A DNA stretch of 64,000 nucleotides, taken from positions 7,266,501 through 7,330,500 of the forward strand of contig OU015663.1 of NCBI GenBank assembly GCA_907165275.2. The letters run 5' to 3'. Source of the DNA: Zygaena filipendulae (Eukaryota; Arthropoda; Insecta; Lepidoptera; Zygaenidae). The position numbers and the translations under genes are program-made. Positions 33,616 to 45,009 of the stretch are shown in pieces; positions within the stretch are counted from its first letter, which is position 1, and each line of letters starts with the position of its first letter. The notes below the pieces were generated by a model. The model worked only from the letters and a program-made list of their open reading frames with translations. It had not been told where the DNA came from and did no database searches.

Positions 33616-36600
33616 TCAAAGAGACGGGTTGGGGATTTCAGTCGGCCCTTCTTTTTTTATCACTCTTAAAGTTTCTCTATTAGGTTTTATCGTATCTGAC
33701 GGTATCTCTTCTTTAATCGGAATTTGATCAGGCACGGGTTTTCTACTAGCAGGTTTCGAAGATGCTTTATCAGACTCCGTAACTCTTGCCTTTTCTGATT
33801 TTTTATCACTTTTAAGTAGATTTTCTTTTGGAGGCGCAGTTTGCTTTTTCTCTGTAGGAGGTGGAGCCTGTTTGGTCTCCACTGGTTTAGGTGGAACCTG
33901 TTTGGTCTCCACTGGTTTAGGTGGAACCTGTTTGGTCCCCACTGGTTTTGGTGGAGGCTGTTTGTTTTCAGCAGGTTTAGGTGGAGCTTGTTTGGTTTGA
34001 ACTGGTTTAGGTAGAGCCTGTTTGTTTTCAGTCGGTTTAGGTAGAGCCTGTTTGGTTTGAGTTGGTTTATGTGGAGCTTGTTTGGTTTCAACTGGTTTAT
34101 GTGGAGTCTGTTTGGTTTCAACTGGTTTAGGTGGAGCCTGTTTAGTTTCAGCTGGTTTAGGTGGAGTCTGTTTGGTTTCAACTGGTTTAGGTGGAGCCTG
34201 TTTAGTTTCAGCTGGTTTAGGTGGAGTCTGTTTGGTTTCAACTGGTTTAGGTGGAGTCTGTTTGGTTTCAACTGTTTTAGGTGGAGCCTGTTTGGTTTCA
34301 GCTGGTTTAGGTGGAGTCTGTTTGGTTTCAACTGTTTTAGGTGGAGCCTGTTTGGTTTCAGTCGGTTTAGGTGGAGCCTGTTTGGTTTCAGTTGGTTTGG
34401 ACGGAGCCTGTTTAGTTTCAGCTGGTTTAGGCGGAGCTTGTTTGTTTCCGGTTGGCTTGCCAGTTTCGGAAGTTTTTGAAAATGCTTTCTTAAGGAGTGG
34501 CGGGGCTGGCACAGCACCTACGTAGTTTTGGACGTGCGGACTACCCATATACAACATGTCATTATGAACAATCACATCACTGACGGCAATCAAGTTTTCA
34601 TCAGTATTGTAATATGATGCCACAATATTTCCATTCCAATCCACCTGAATGAATCCTGTTATTTTGCTTGAAAATAGTGATAAACTTTTAAAATTACCCA
34701 CCTGAAAAATATGATATGACAATTGGCTACTTGACAAAAAAAATTTTTTTAGTCCGTCGTGTAGATTAGTAAAAAATATTGGACACGTATTTTTTCTTTT
34801 TTTACGTACTCAAAAAATAACAGAGATACATTGAGTTGAAATTTCACGTGACGTCACAATTCTGTGCGGTTTGTATGGCGCTTATAATGAATATTGACGT
34901 CACGAGTCCCCCACCCTAAACTTTAATGCGCTTTATCTATGTTCATTTTCATTAAATTGAAAAAGCAAAAAATACGTGTCTATTATTTTTTTATTTTCTA
35001 ACTGACGGACTAATTAGAATTTTGATATTCATACCTTGGAGAATACCCAATTACACACTTTTATAGCATAGCTTGGAGGATCTTATTTTTTGTACTTAAT
35101 CAAGTTATTTTTGTACACAGCAATTATTATAGTTTCTTACAAGTACTTACATTATATGTAATTTCTTCAAAAATAATGTGTGGGAAATAGCTGTTTAAGA
35201 ACTCAAACGGAATCTCAATTAGTCTCATCAGACGCGTTAAAAATTTTCTGATCATCGGTGTTTGACCCAGCGAATCAAGAATGTTGGGATTATTGTCATC
35301 GAACACTTGGTAGAGCGCGACCAGCAGGCCGGAGCCGTCAGGCAACGCGCGCAGGTTGTCGGGCATACCTGAAATGACATATATTTATGTGCAACTGGAT
35401 ATTACGAACTATAAAATGTTTCCACTTAACTAGATATAGTGAATTGATTGTTAGTTTACCATCTGTTTAAACAATGACTACGTACACAGTAAAATGTAAT
35501 TGAATATTTGTGCAGTCCCTAAGTTAAGCTTGTCGACATCAACATGTTTATCGTTGTTACATTTTCTTCTTTGGCATATTTAATAACTTTAGTTATCAGT
35601 GTTACAGTTGTCACAGAGTCTACTTACGAAAACGACATCAAAATTAGGATAGATGCAGGATCAAGAACTTGTTTTTTCGAAAAAGGAAGAGCTGGACAGC
35701 TTTTGGAGGTTCAATATCAAGTTATAGACGGACAGCACGGCGACTATGATATTTCCTTCGATATCATTGACCCAAATGGTGTAAAATTGATTTCCGATTA
35801 CAAAAAGTCGCAAAACTCAATCATATTTGATTTAGCAGTGGATGGAGATTACGAATTTTGCATGGACAATTCACATAGTATATTAAATTCAAAACTACTA
35901 TTTTTATATGTATTGATTGAAGACAAAGAGGAAGATGAGAGGCAAGAAATTGAAGTCAGTGTACACGATGGCGAGGAAAGCGAGGAAGAGGCGGTGCTGG
36001 AGTGGGTGGGGATTACACCTGATGGAGAGGAGTATTTCATCGAGGTCGGATACATAGTGCAGTCGCTGACGCGCACTCTGAAGAGGGTGGTGAAAGCGCG
36101 CCACCTCCTCGACATGCACGGCGCATCCAAGTCGCGTGACAGCTATCTCGCATACGAGGGAACATTCGTAGTCGACATGTGGTCAGGGTTCCAAATATCT
36201 TACATGTGCTTCGTCGGTATGGTGCAAGTTTATATGATAAAGAAATTATTTCATAACCCAATTCACATTAAGCGCAATTATTTTAAGTAATACAGTAATT
36301 GTTACCTGGAAGGCCAGCTATAAATATTTCTGATGTTCCTTTTTTGGGTCCATTAATATAATATTTCCAAAGTTTTCGTTTCATTGTTTCGGCAACTATT
36401 AAAAAATTATTGTCGGGTGACATAGCTAAACCATTGGCGAACCAAAGATTATCAAGAAGAACTTTATATTCATTTTTTGCTTTGTTAAAATGTAGTAACC
36501 TGTAATTTAAATATTTAGAAAATTCCACATTTCTGGCACAGTAAATTTTATTTAAATAGCATTCAAAATAATTCACCTTCCAGATGGATTCGCAAATAAG

Positions 36601-37671
36601 GCAAAGACACCATCTTTTAAATGGAAATCACTGGTAGAATCTGTCCAATACAGGTTCCCATTATTATCTATTTCAACTGAATTAAATAATTTAGGCTTTC
36701 GGCCCGCAATTTCTACTTGTGGAGAGACTAAAAGCTGTTTTTTGTTTGTCTTCAAATCTACTTTCCAAATGCCATGATATGCATCAGCTACATAAATTAA
36801 ATTATTTTTTTTATCAATTTGAAAACCTAAAGGTCGTCCACATATGTGTTCTTGTACAAGTCCAGCTGAAAGAAATAAAATATTGTTTTAACTTCCAATC
36901 TCTATTTCAAAATTTACCCAGAATGTTTAAAGGTTTGCATGGATACAAATGTGTTGTCAAATGTGCAAACAAATTATTTAAACAAAGCAAGTTGTTATGT
37001 CACTTCTGCCTTGAGGAGAGACCAGAACTGGGAATTTCCTGATTACTCCTCCAAAGCAGACAAATGGAATGGAACTGGAAGAAACACACAAAAGCCTTTC
37101 TCTCCATTTATTAAGATGTTTGCACACTTAGTATTACTGATTTCTTCTTTGTAAATTATGATACACCCCTATGCTAAAACAGTATCTTAGAAGAAAAATA
37201 ACAACTTCTTATTTCAGCAGTAGCTGTGTTAGTTGATTGTAAAACATAATAAGAACACTCACTACAAGGTTTTCCAAGCTGAGTAACAAATGTGACATGT
37301 CCCCCAGACGAAAGCTTCACAATTTCGCCTGTCGCAAGTCCAGTATAGATTTCACCATCTTTCTCTTGGAAGGCTTCTGGGCCTAACAACTTGCCATCAT
37401 ACAGTTTTTGAGCATTATTCAGAGCTTCATTGGGTGCTAAATTGCCAATCCTCGGTAGTAATGGTTCTCTTCTAAATTGAAATAGAAATAATTTCTTTAA
37501 ATCTACAGAAACATATTATTACTGACTAAATACAGAAATTATTACTTACTCGATAGTGGAAAAACTTGTATAAGGTGGTAAATTAGGTACCAAAACAATG
37601 ATTGTGAAAAATATTGCTGCATACAATATTAGTTTCACTAGTTTTTTAATTAAACTGAATATGAACCCCAT
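33616..37671 (-). CDS. Hemomucin/APMAP-like protein, six exons
   Basis: Exons on the minus strand: 37550-37671, 37263-37471, 36577-36865, 36306-36499, 35151-35368, 33616-34701. They total 705 residues with consistent phases. An N-terminal hydrophobic segment (residues about 9-29, KLVKLILYAAIFFTIIVLVP) predicts a type II membrane anchor or signal. Residues about 45-425 are a strictosidine-synthase-like beta-propeller: GPEAFQEKDGEIYTGLATGE, CGRPLGFQID, GNLYWTDST, LWFANGLAMSPD, AGLPGMPDNLRALPDGS, DVIVHNDMLYMGSPH. From about 430 to 632 a ten-residue unit, roughly KPxETKQAPP, repeats over 20 times. A Lys/Ser-rich end follows. From family knowledge, this architecture is that of insect hemomucin, a haemocyte surface and secreted mucin; vertebrate APMAP lacks the tail. 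Function here is inferred. Confidence 0.85.
33840..34470 (-). repeat. Coding 30-bp tandem repeat (hemomucin tail)
   Basis: About 20 copies of a 30-base unit, marked on the plus strand by ggtttaggtggagcctgttt. Copies differ mostly at the Pro-Val/Ala/Thr codon and at Ala/Thr. The unit keeps frame throughout. ORFs on the opposite strand here are artefacts of the repeat. Confidence 0.9.
34744..35028. repeat. MITE of the 'tagtccgtc' family in hemomucin intron 5
   Basis: ttagtccgtcgtgtagatta at the left and ctaactgacggactaattag at the right are inverted. The body has cacgtgacgtcacaattctg and attgacgtcacgagtccccc. It is among the most complete copies in the window. Confidence 0.7.
35544..36290 (+). 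CDS. p24/TMED family cargo receptor (TMED1/5-like), intronless, nested
   Basis: 248 residues in a single exon. The order is signal peptide (about 1-24), GOLD domain with the paired cysteines C43 (SRTCFFEK) and C106 (YEFCMDN), acidic linker (EDKEEDERQ, EESEEEA), helical stalk, one membrane span (about 213-232) and a short cytosolic tail beginning MIKKLF. From family knowledge, p24/emp24 proteins cycle between ER and Golgi in COPI/COPII vesicles and select cargo such as GPI-anchored proteins. The gene lies on the opposite strand, entirely inside intron 4 of the hemomucin-like gene. The lack of introns would fit a retrocopy, but the ORF is intact and has no poly(A) remnant that I can see. The acidic linker is longer than usual for the family. 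Confidence 0.85.
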   Translation: MFIVVTFSSLAYLITLVISVTVVTESTYENDIKIRIDAGSRTCFFEKGRAGQLLEVQYQVIDGQHGDYDISFDIIDPNGVKLISDYKKSQNSIIFDLAVDGDYEFCMDNSHSILNSKLLFLYVLIEDKEEDERQEIEVSVHDGEESEEEAVLEWVGITPDGEEYFIEVGYIVQSLTRTLKRVVKARHLLDMHGASKSRDSYLAYEGTFVVDMWSGFQISYMCFVGMVQVYMIKKLFHNPIHIKRNYFK

Positions 37672-37699
37672 TTTGGGAGTACCTGAAAAGATATTTTTT

Positions 37700-38130
37700 T
37701 AATAAAATCTTTTACTTAATAGTAGCTTTCATAAAGGTGTAGAGAGAAGTGACTGACTATTGTTATTACAATTGGACTAGTTATTTCATAATTAAAAATA
37801 ATCTTTCATTATTAAGATCTGACCTGTAAAGATTGATAGATTTTATTATCAATGTGAATATGACATGTTTGTTTGGTTAAAAATAGAGAAAAAGTGGCAA
37901 GTATCAAACATGAGCTAAAATAAAGTAGCCAAAATTATTTTCTAAGCTAAATGTTTAGGTGCTTGTAAACTTCGGTCCTAGCATAGAGAAACATAAATTT
38001 AGTACACAAAACAATAGAATTTGGTCACTATATTGTACAGAAGTTACTTATGTTTACTTCAAATACTGAATAGACTGAAATAATATTATCTTAATAAATT
38101 ATAAACATCAAGCTCTATACTGATGAATTT
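37700..38130. other. Region upstream of the hemomucin-like gene
   Basis: AT-rich, no ORF or repeat recognised. It presumably contains the promoter and 5' untranslated region of the minus-strand gene. Confidence 0.35.
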
Positions 38131-38134
38131 ACTA

Positions 38135-38872
38135 GCCGGTGCAGTTTGTACGGGGCTTAATGCTTATACTGGTTAATGACGTCATAAGTCCCCCACCCTA
38201 AACTTTAATGCACTTTATCTATGTAACTACAGTCAAAACTTGATATAGCGACATTGAAGGGACCATATAGTTGCGACGTTATATCCGAAGGTTGTTATAA
38301 GCAATACATATAATATAAGTACAGCTGTAGTTATATTATCATAGCTATCTATCTAGTATAGGTATAGGTTATGTATGTAAACTTGTTGTCAAATGAAATG
38401 TCAGAAAAGAAATAAAACAATTGGTGTAAAATATCCAAGGTTAAATGGCCAGGAAGAGGTTCAAGAGGTTCAAATGAGGTGGGAGAAAGTGCGTTGGTAA
38501 ATATGCCTAAATATTCCTACAATGCTTATCAATAAGATTTAAAATCGTTTGTATTGTTTTGTTTTACTGGGACAAGAAGCGGTTAGTTGTTACAAATATG
38601 TCCACAAATATTGAATATCAATAAAGTTTCATTGTTGTCAGCGATATATTGCTGTATCCGATGTTGTTATAGGTGGTATGTTTACTGAATAGTTTACTAG
38701 AGATTCGGGCGGGACCTTACAATCTGGCTGTAATAACCGATCGGTCGTTTTAAACGATGTCGTTATAATCGGTTTCGACTGTATGTATATTTTCATTAAT
38801 TTGAAAACCAAAAAATATTCTATTATTTTTTTATTTTCTAACTGATGGACTAATTTGAATTTTGATTTTAAT
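38135..38872. repeat. 'tagtccgtc' MITE split by a pogo-type MITE
   Basis: The left part (ataagtcccccaccctaaac to ctttatctatgta) and right part (tgtatattttcattaatttg to actgatggactaatt) are contiguous in the copy at 34744-35028. Here they are separated by the 38230-38781 element. Confidence 0.65.
38230..38781. mobile_element. Pogo/Tigger-type MITE, 552 bp
   Basis: The ends CAGTCAAAACTTGATATAGC and ATAATCGGTTTCGACTG are inverted-type termini flanked by TA on both sides (38228-38229, 38782-38783). The subterminal 'gcgacgttatatccgaagg' and 'acgatgtcgttataatcgg' are characteristic of Tigger-like elements. No ORF. Confidence 0.7.
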
Positions 38873-39739
38873 TTTGAATCAACATCCCTGTTCTATTAAC
38901 TATCCAATATCTAAGCACAAAACTACCTGCAGAAGCTATTTGATTTTATTCATTAAATTTCTTGCATAAAAAGGTACAAATAGCGAACTTAATGCGCTGG
39001 GATTCCGGGACAAAAAGTACCATAAGTCCTTCTCTGTACATCTGACGTGTATGCAAACATAATGATCGGTTGAGTAGTTAAAACCGTAACAAACAAATAA
39101 ACTAACCAACTGAAATTTTCAATTAAAACATGATTATTCAGTCAGTGATAGCAATACTGGGAAGTGGTAGGATTTCTGTAAGAGTTCAAAAAATTAGCAG
39201 CTCCAAGAACCAGAAGAGATTGTTTGCATTCTTAATTCTCCACGCAGTAATTATTCTCCAACTCTTCGACTTTGGCTCTAGGTTTTACTCGATTAGTTAG
39301 ATCATCTGAAGGCTTTTAAGGTTAGGAGAGAATGACGTACCTACAACCCTACCTTTTAGGTTTGTGGTACTACTGTAGTCAACAGTTTTCTTCCTTCCCG
39401 TTAAAGAAGCTATAAAAGTACCTACTATTTTACTTTTCCTTGAAGAGTTCCAGTTTCAGCACAGCACTTGACAGTTTCAGTTCAATAATTCAGTAGCACA
39501 CCTGGCCAGAGAGAAGGTAATCACTACGTGCAATGTTCAAGGAAAAAATTTCAACTTTAGTGAATGACAGCGCTACTTTTGAACATGACGTTTTGTCCCT
39601 TCTCCCGCTTCGTTTCCCCCGCTATCACCCTTGATTTTGACGTACATTTTTTATTTACCTCTTTCGGAAAAGGCAAAGAAAACTAAGTCACATTTATCTT
39701 TCATTGAAAGTTTTTTTTAATTGAAATCCACTCCCGGCC

Positions 39740-40640
39740 TGCGGCCATTGTTTAACCGACTTCCAAATAGGACGAGATTCTATGTTCGATTGTATGTATG
39801 GTTTTTTTTTATGTATGTTCACCGATTACTCGAAGACGGTTGGATCGATTTGGATTTTTTTTTTTTGTATGAAAGGGTATACTCCCAAGTAAGTCCTATT
39901 GCCACTAAGTTGGGATCTGATGATGGGATCTAGGAGGAATTGAGGGATCTCTTCAAAAATTATAGGCTCACCTATGGCGATTTCGGTATTTTTTATAGTA
40001 AATCGTTCATATACTTTTGGAAAACAAAATTTGAAGAAGTGGATCTGATGATAAAGACCACAGATGGTCATCGGAACTACTCAACAATAATACGTATTTC
40101 ACGGGTTCCGATTGGAGCGATTTCGAAAATTGTTTTTTTGTTTGAAAGGGGATACTCCCAAATTGATCCCAATGTCACCAAGTCGAGATCTGATGATGGG
40201 ATCTTGGAGTAATCGAGGGAACTTTTCATAAATTATAGGTAAACCTATAGCGATTTTTGTATTTTTTATAGTAAATCGTTTATTTGCTTTCGGAAAGCAA
40301 AATTTGAAGAAGTGGGACTGATGATAAAGACCACAGATGGTCATTGGAACTACTCAATAATAGGTATTTCACGGGTTCCGAATCGTTAACTTTAATATGG
40401 TTTCTAAACAATTTATGCTTGTCACAATGTACATGGTGAAGAGGAACTGATGGTGATGTACTAGGAGAACTCCTCAACAATTAACGTCACTGCGTCGGGA
40501 AAAGCAATATTTTGTAAAAGGTGATGAGCAGTTTACATTAGGCTATTGTAACTTAGAGAAATTATTTATCTTATATATATATTAAATCGGTATTTTGTTA
40601 TTTTTAGCTTTTTAGTTTTGTGTTTTTGGAAGTCGGTTTT
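39740..40640. repeat. Interspersed tandem-unit repeat (two units)
   Basis: Starts near aaccgacttccaaatagga. Two units of about 273 bases (from about 39840 and 40115) share gatctgatgatgggatct, tatagtaaatcgtt and gaagaagtgg. The copy at 11670-12545 is inverted relative to it. Confidence 0.6.
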
Positions 40641-40649
40641 AATTTTTTT

Positions 40650-41340
40650 GTTAAAATTTTTTCTTTATGGCATCCGTCAGTCAATCGCTCAAGTCTCGCT
40701 CTCGCAATACCTTGCCTAGGTCTTTTGCACAGAGTACTTTTTAAGTCTTTTGTTTTTATGGAAACTGCTCGTGTCGATTATTTAACGCCTCTTAAATCCA
40801 GATAAATAGTATTTTCGGTGTTTCTATTATGGTAAAGTGCTTGCGTCGATTTAGTTCCGCCACTTTGCATGCACAAATTCGGTGAATTTGGTATTTTTAG
40901 AAGTTGTGTGCCCACGTGCACCAGTTTACGAAAGGACGTTAAATTTCACCGGTTTTCTCGTAATGAAGAAAAAAAAAACACATCGGTTCAAGTTTATCAA
41001 TTCTCAGGGCATCATGAACTGTGATGTCAGTAAACTATCCAGTAAACTTGGCGTTTATCCAAGTTTGTTCACTCTCACAGAGATTTCTTCAGGGACCCTA
41101 ACAAACTCCTTAGAATCAGGTATATATACTTTCGAACTATATTTAATGTTCGTAGTATTTTTCATAGTCAATATTCGTCGCAAGCATTCGAGTGTAACAA
41201 TTCAGAAGCTCATAACTAAGCATTATTTCTCAAAATCGTTGCATTTATTACATTACACACAAAAGGCTCTCGGTGAATGAGCACCTTACATTTATGTCAA
41301 TATCAGCATTCAATTCAAGTGTGTTTGTTTGTAATTTGTA
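40650..41340. other. Unassigned stretch with weak ORFs
   Basis: The ORF 40882-41280 (132 residues) shows no recognisable domain and has low-complexity stretches. I do not support it as a gene. Confidence 0.25.
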
Positions 41341-41342
41341 TA

Positions 41343-41487
41343 TCCTACTAATATTAGAAATGCGAAAGTGTGAATTTTTGGAATTTGGCATGAACGTTGT
41401 CAGGGGTACAGAGAAGGAGTACTTTTTATACCGGGATTCCTGCGGGAACTCCGAAATTACCGCGGGTGAAACCGCGGGGTACAGCTA
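41343..41487 (+). mobile_element. Helitron-like non-autonomous element, short
   Basis: Starts TCCTACTAATATTAG, ends gcgggtgaaaccgcggggta then cagCTAG. It is followed by a SINE 3' half (about 41545-41615, gtggattattattattattatt). Confidence 0.65.
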
Positions 41488-41599
41488 GCCTATAATATAA
41501 TATATATGTACTTATATATAGTATAGACCATGTTTGATTGGTTACTACTACACAAGCTTACTGTGGGATTTAGTAGTCTGTGTTGTGAAGTGGATTATT

Positions 41600-41710
41600 A
41601 TTATTATTATTTTAATAAGAACTCATTCATTCAGCCAAATACTGCTACTATTTGACTTAAATTTTTTAAATATTACCATTATAATAATAATAATAATAAT
41701 AATAATAATC
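41600..41710. repeat. (TTA)n and (TAA)n microsatellites facing each other
   Basis: Simple TTA/TAA runs at 41595-41612 and 41682-41709 are each joined to a 'ccacttcacaacac' or 'gttgtgaagtgg' SINE fragment, so two SINE tails point towards each other. Confidence 0.6.
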
Positions 41711-42010
41711 CACTTCACAACACACAGATCTACTTGATTTACTTTATTACTTACTTACTTGATTACTTTGTTTATACATATATAATTGGTGTAATGTGTT
41801 TAATAAAACTTTGAAAGGGACTGATTTAGTACGATTAGAAAAAAGAGAATTACCGCCGATGCTACAAAATGCTTTAAAAAAAAAAGAAAAAATTAAGAAA
41901 TAAAGGTGCCAAGAAATATTTTTTATGACAAGTACGATTTATTTTTATTTCTTTATATCCTTAACAATCCAATTAATGTCCGCAAGGCAATGGTAAAAAA
42001 GGAGAACTGA

Positions 42011-42250
42011 TTAGGTAATAAGTTCCCTCTTTTTTAAAAAGGTAAGCATCATACTGAGTTCATTTAATGTTTCATTGCCGCGCTGACATTTAAAAAAAAA
42101 ACAAATCATCAGACGAGCTGGACTATTTAAAAAAAATATAGACGTCACGTTCAATTGTAGCATAAGGTCCATCACCGATGTTCCTGAGATGACCGTCTGA
42201 ACAGTATGTTCTCTTATTGTAAGAGTCTCAGAAGTAAGAGTATAGCCCGT
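42011..42250 (-). pseudogene. Coding-like unrecognised remnant
   Basis: The minus strand reads SETLTIREHTVQTVISGTSV and continues to NETLNELSMMLTFLKKRELI before a stop. Codon choice looks coding-like, but two homopolymer A runs (FFL and CFFFK) suggest decay. No family recognised; it may be a transposon protein remnant. Confidence 0.2.
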
Positions 42251-42839
42251 ATAGCCTAAGTCGCGTTCCGTGGATTCGCACGAATGCACAAACTACTTAT
42301 ACGGGATTTACACTCGCGTACGAGCAACGAGGCGAACCACGCGGCGAGCCCCGAGCGACTGTTTACATTCGCACTTCGTCGCTCGCCGCGTGGTTCACCT
42401 CGTCGCTCGTGCCGCTCGCGTCCCCCGGAGCGGCTTTTTTGTCACGAGTCAAAGGGACGAAAAAGGAGCAAGAGGCGCGGGGCGAGGGACGAGGCGCGAG
42501 TGTGAACAGACGCTAGGGGCTCGCCGCGTTCCTCGCCTCGTCATTCGCACCGCTCGCTTCCGGAGCGGTTTTTTGGTCACGAGTCAAAGGACCTCGCGTC
42601 AAAGCGAGCGTGGTGTTTACACTCGCGTTCTCGCTTCATTCGGGTTTCAACTTTGGGGCTTGGGCCGCGATGGTTGTGTGCTTTTAAACTGCATAATTGG
42701 ATTGGTTGTAACTTGCAACAAGAAACGTTTTGGTTTCTAGAATTATTTTAAAAGAAACCGATAATTTGGGATCCCAAACATAGATTCCACAAAAATAACC
42801 AAAAAGTAAACGTTATATGGACTAGATTTTATTAAGAAA

Positions 42840-43455
42840 CTAGCTGTGCCCCGCGGTTTCACCCGCGTGAAAAGTTTTTATGTAACAACTTTTTTTCTTG
42901 ACATCCGATTTGAATGAAACAAAGCCTATATGTAGATCCAGGCTAAGCTTAATCTGCCTGCGAAAACCGCAAGACAATCCGTTCAGTAGATTCAGAGATT
43001 ATCGCGAACTGACAGACAGACAGAAAAGATTTTTTAAAACCCCTTTTTTTATGGTTGGTTACTTTTCGTTTATCGTCCCCTGTCAATTTTTGTTAAAAAT
43101 ATTCAATGTACAAAATCGCGGATTCTACTCTTTTATTATATTAGTACTAGCTGTGCCCCGCGGTTTCACCCGCGCGAAAAGTTTTTATACGACAACTTCT
43201 TTTCCCGACATCCGATTTCAATGAAACAAAGCCTATGTAGCTCCAGGTTAAGCTTAATCCTAAACCGCATGACAATCCGTTCAGTAGATTCGGAGATTAT
43301 CGTGAACAGACAGAAAGACAGAAAAGATTTTTAAAAACCCTTTTTTTGTGCTTGGTTACTCTTCCCCCTCCGTCCGTCCACTCCGTTCCGTCCCCTGTCA
43401 GTTTTTGTTAAAAATATTCAATGTACAGAATCGCGGATTCTACTCTTTTATAGAT
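42840..43455 (-). mobile_element. Two tandem Helitron-like copies of about 305 bases
   Basis: CTAG ends at 42840-42843 and 43147-43150, each followed by ctgtgccccgcggtttcacc. The bodies are closely similar (ttttgttaaaaatattcaat in both), which suggests tandem insertion or rolling-circle concatemer formation. Confidence 0.65.
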
Positions 43456-44006
43456 AGATAGATATGTAGATCTCCAACCACACTAAACAATAAACCTTTC
43501 GACAGCATCTCCTGCGCAAAAAACAGTCGATGACACCCGGCGCAGGAGAAGATGATATTGACAATTTTATTTATTTTATTTTTTTAAATTATTTATTTAA
43601 AGTTTAATTATTTATTTAATTTATTTATTTTACTAGCTATTATATTCTAGCGTTTCCCCGCGGTGTCATCCGCGTTAATTTCAAAGATCCTGCGGGAATT
43701 CCGGGATAAAAAGTACCCTATCTGTTATTCTGAATTGCTTCTACTTGAAGCAAGATCAAAATATTAGCCTATACATGCATTTAATTTTCGACGTTTAAAA
43801 AAAAATGGTTAACGACATCTCTTGATTATTTCAGGAATAAATGAAATTTTAACCGTCGAGAACCTGTATCACGCACATACGGACAGTTCAAATTTCAAAA
43901 AACTTTTGTTAGCAATACATAGATGGCGCAATATTAATACAATAATTATTAGCCAAGCTTGGTAAAAAATCCTATAGAGCAGATAGCAGACAGTAGATAT
44001 ATCTAC

Positions 44007-44062
44007 TAGCTATAGATTCCTATTATCATATTATATAATATGATAATAGGAATCTATAGCTA
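44007..44062. repeat. Perfect 56-bp palindrome
   Basis: It reads tagctatagattcctattat from both ends, with a centre of tattatataata. There is no spacer. It is AT-rich and would extrude as a cruciform. Confidence 0.85.
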
Positions 44063-45009
44063 TTATTATTATTTTTTGATATTTTTATAGCTGTTTTATT
44101 GTAAAGTTTCATTAAAATCCATTCAGTAGTTTTTGCGTGAAAACGTAACAAACATCCATACAAACTTTATAATATAAAGATTTTTAGAATAATAAGTAAG
44201 GAGTTCTTTTATTAAAATAATCGAGTAGTAGTAAAAGCTCAGTAGGCAAAGTCGTCTTGTTGCCGCTAACACTTCGACATCCTCCCTTGTTGCTAGCTCA
44301 AAGACAACTGAACTTCCCGTATATATTGTATTATCTATGAACTGAACTGAACGTACTGCAGGCCGCAGCTCTTTTGTCTCTTTTCCATCGATCGTGCGGT
44401 CGCGGTCGCACGCACGAGCGACGGGACGAGGCAGCGTTTACACTCGCACCTCGTACCCCACCACGAAACGAAGCACAAGACGAGGAACGAGGCGCGAATG
44501 TAAACGCCGATAAAATAGCGTTTACACTCGCGCCTCGTACCTGACCACAAGACGAAGCACGAGGCGAGGAACGAGGCGAGAGTGTAAATCCCGTATTAGA
44601 GATATGCACTGTCCTGTGGCTTGGTTAAATTTTACTCTGACAGCTGTCAAAGCGTAGTTTCACCCGTTCCGTGGCTCAGAGTGCAGCAACCAAACAACCA
44701 TCTCCAAAGCAGGTTAATTTTCACTCTGACAGCTATGTATTGTTTAAGAAGTGTCAGAGTTTGCGCCAAAAACCGGATTCGACGAAAAAGAAATCAATCG
44801 GAGTTCTTAAAAACAAAGGGGAGGTGTCGTAGTCACAAAAAGTTTATAATTCAGTCTTATTTGCAATGTGAGTTGAGAGAAAACAAATGGCGCCTGAAAT
44901 TTCAAATGTTTTGAGGTTATAAAACCAATTCGATCGTTCTGTGGCTTGGTTGCAAATTTTAACCGAACAACTGCGCCCAAACCCACGGAACGCACACCGA
45001 CAGGATTGA

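Larger units (their letters stand above)
42290..44603. mobile_element. Insertion with GC-rich inverted ends, about 2.3 kb
   Basis: acgggatttacactcgcg at 42301 pairs with gcgagagtgtaaatcccgt near 44577. The terminal 200-300 bases are full of gcgaggcgcgag/ctcgcgcctcg motifs and include a local duplication (ggagcggttttttggtcacg type). The centre holds several Helitron-like copies. Superfamily unclear. Confidence 0.45.
42261..45000. repeat. Interspersed repeat with gttccgtgg ends, copy 2, split by a 2.3-kb insertion
   Basis: The part at 42261-42289 (gcgttccgtggattcgcacg) and the part at 44604-45000 (tgtggcttggttaaatttta to ccacggaacgcacaccga) together match the reverse complement of 25808-26265. 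The break lies at a 6-base direct repeat atgcac (42284-42289 and 44604-44609). Confidence 0.6.

Noticed and set aside
34057..34525. Long plus-strand ORFs opposite the hemomucin tail
   Set aside because: They arise only because the 30-bp coding repeat keeps all frames open; the minus-strand frame continues a conserved domain with matching splice phases.
40882..41280. 132-residue plus-strand ORF
   Set aside because: No recognisable domain, no splice context and no conservation evidence, so not annotated as a gene.
42270..42740. 156-residue plus-strand ORF rich in Arg
   Set aside because: It is produced by GC-rich inverted termini of an insertion, with no protein-like features.
42840..43455. 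Possible CRISPR-like repeat array
   Set aside because: Two 305-bp copies with long homologous bodies are tandem Helitron copies in a eukaryotic genome, not short repeats with unique spacers.
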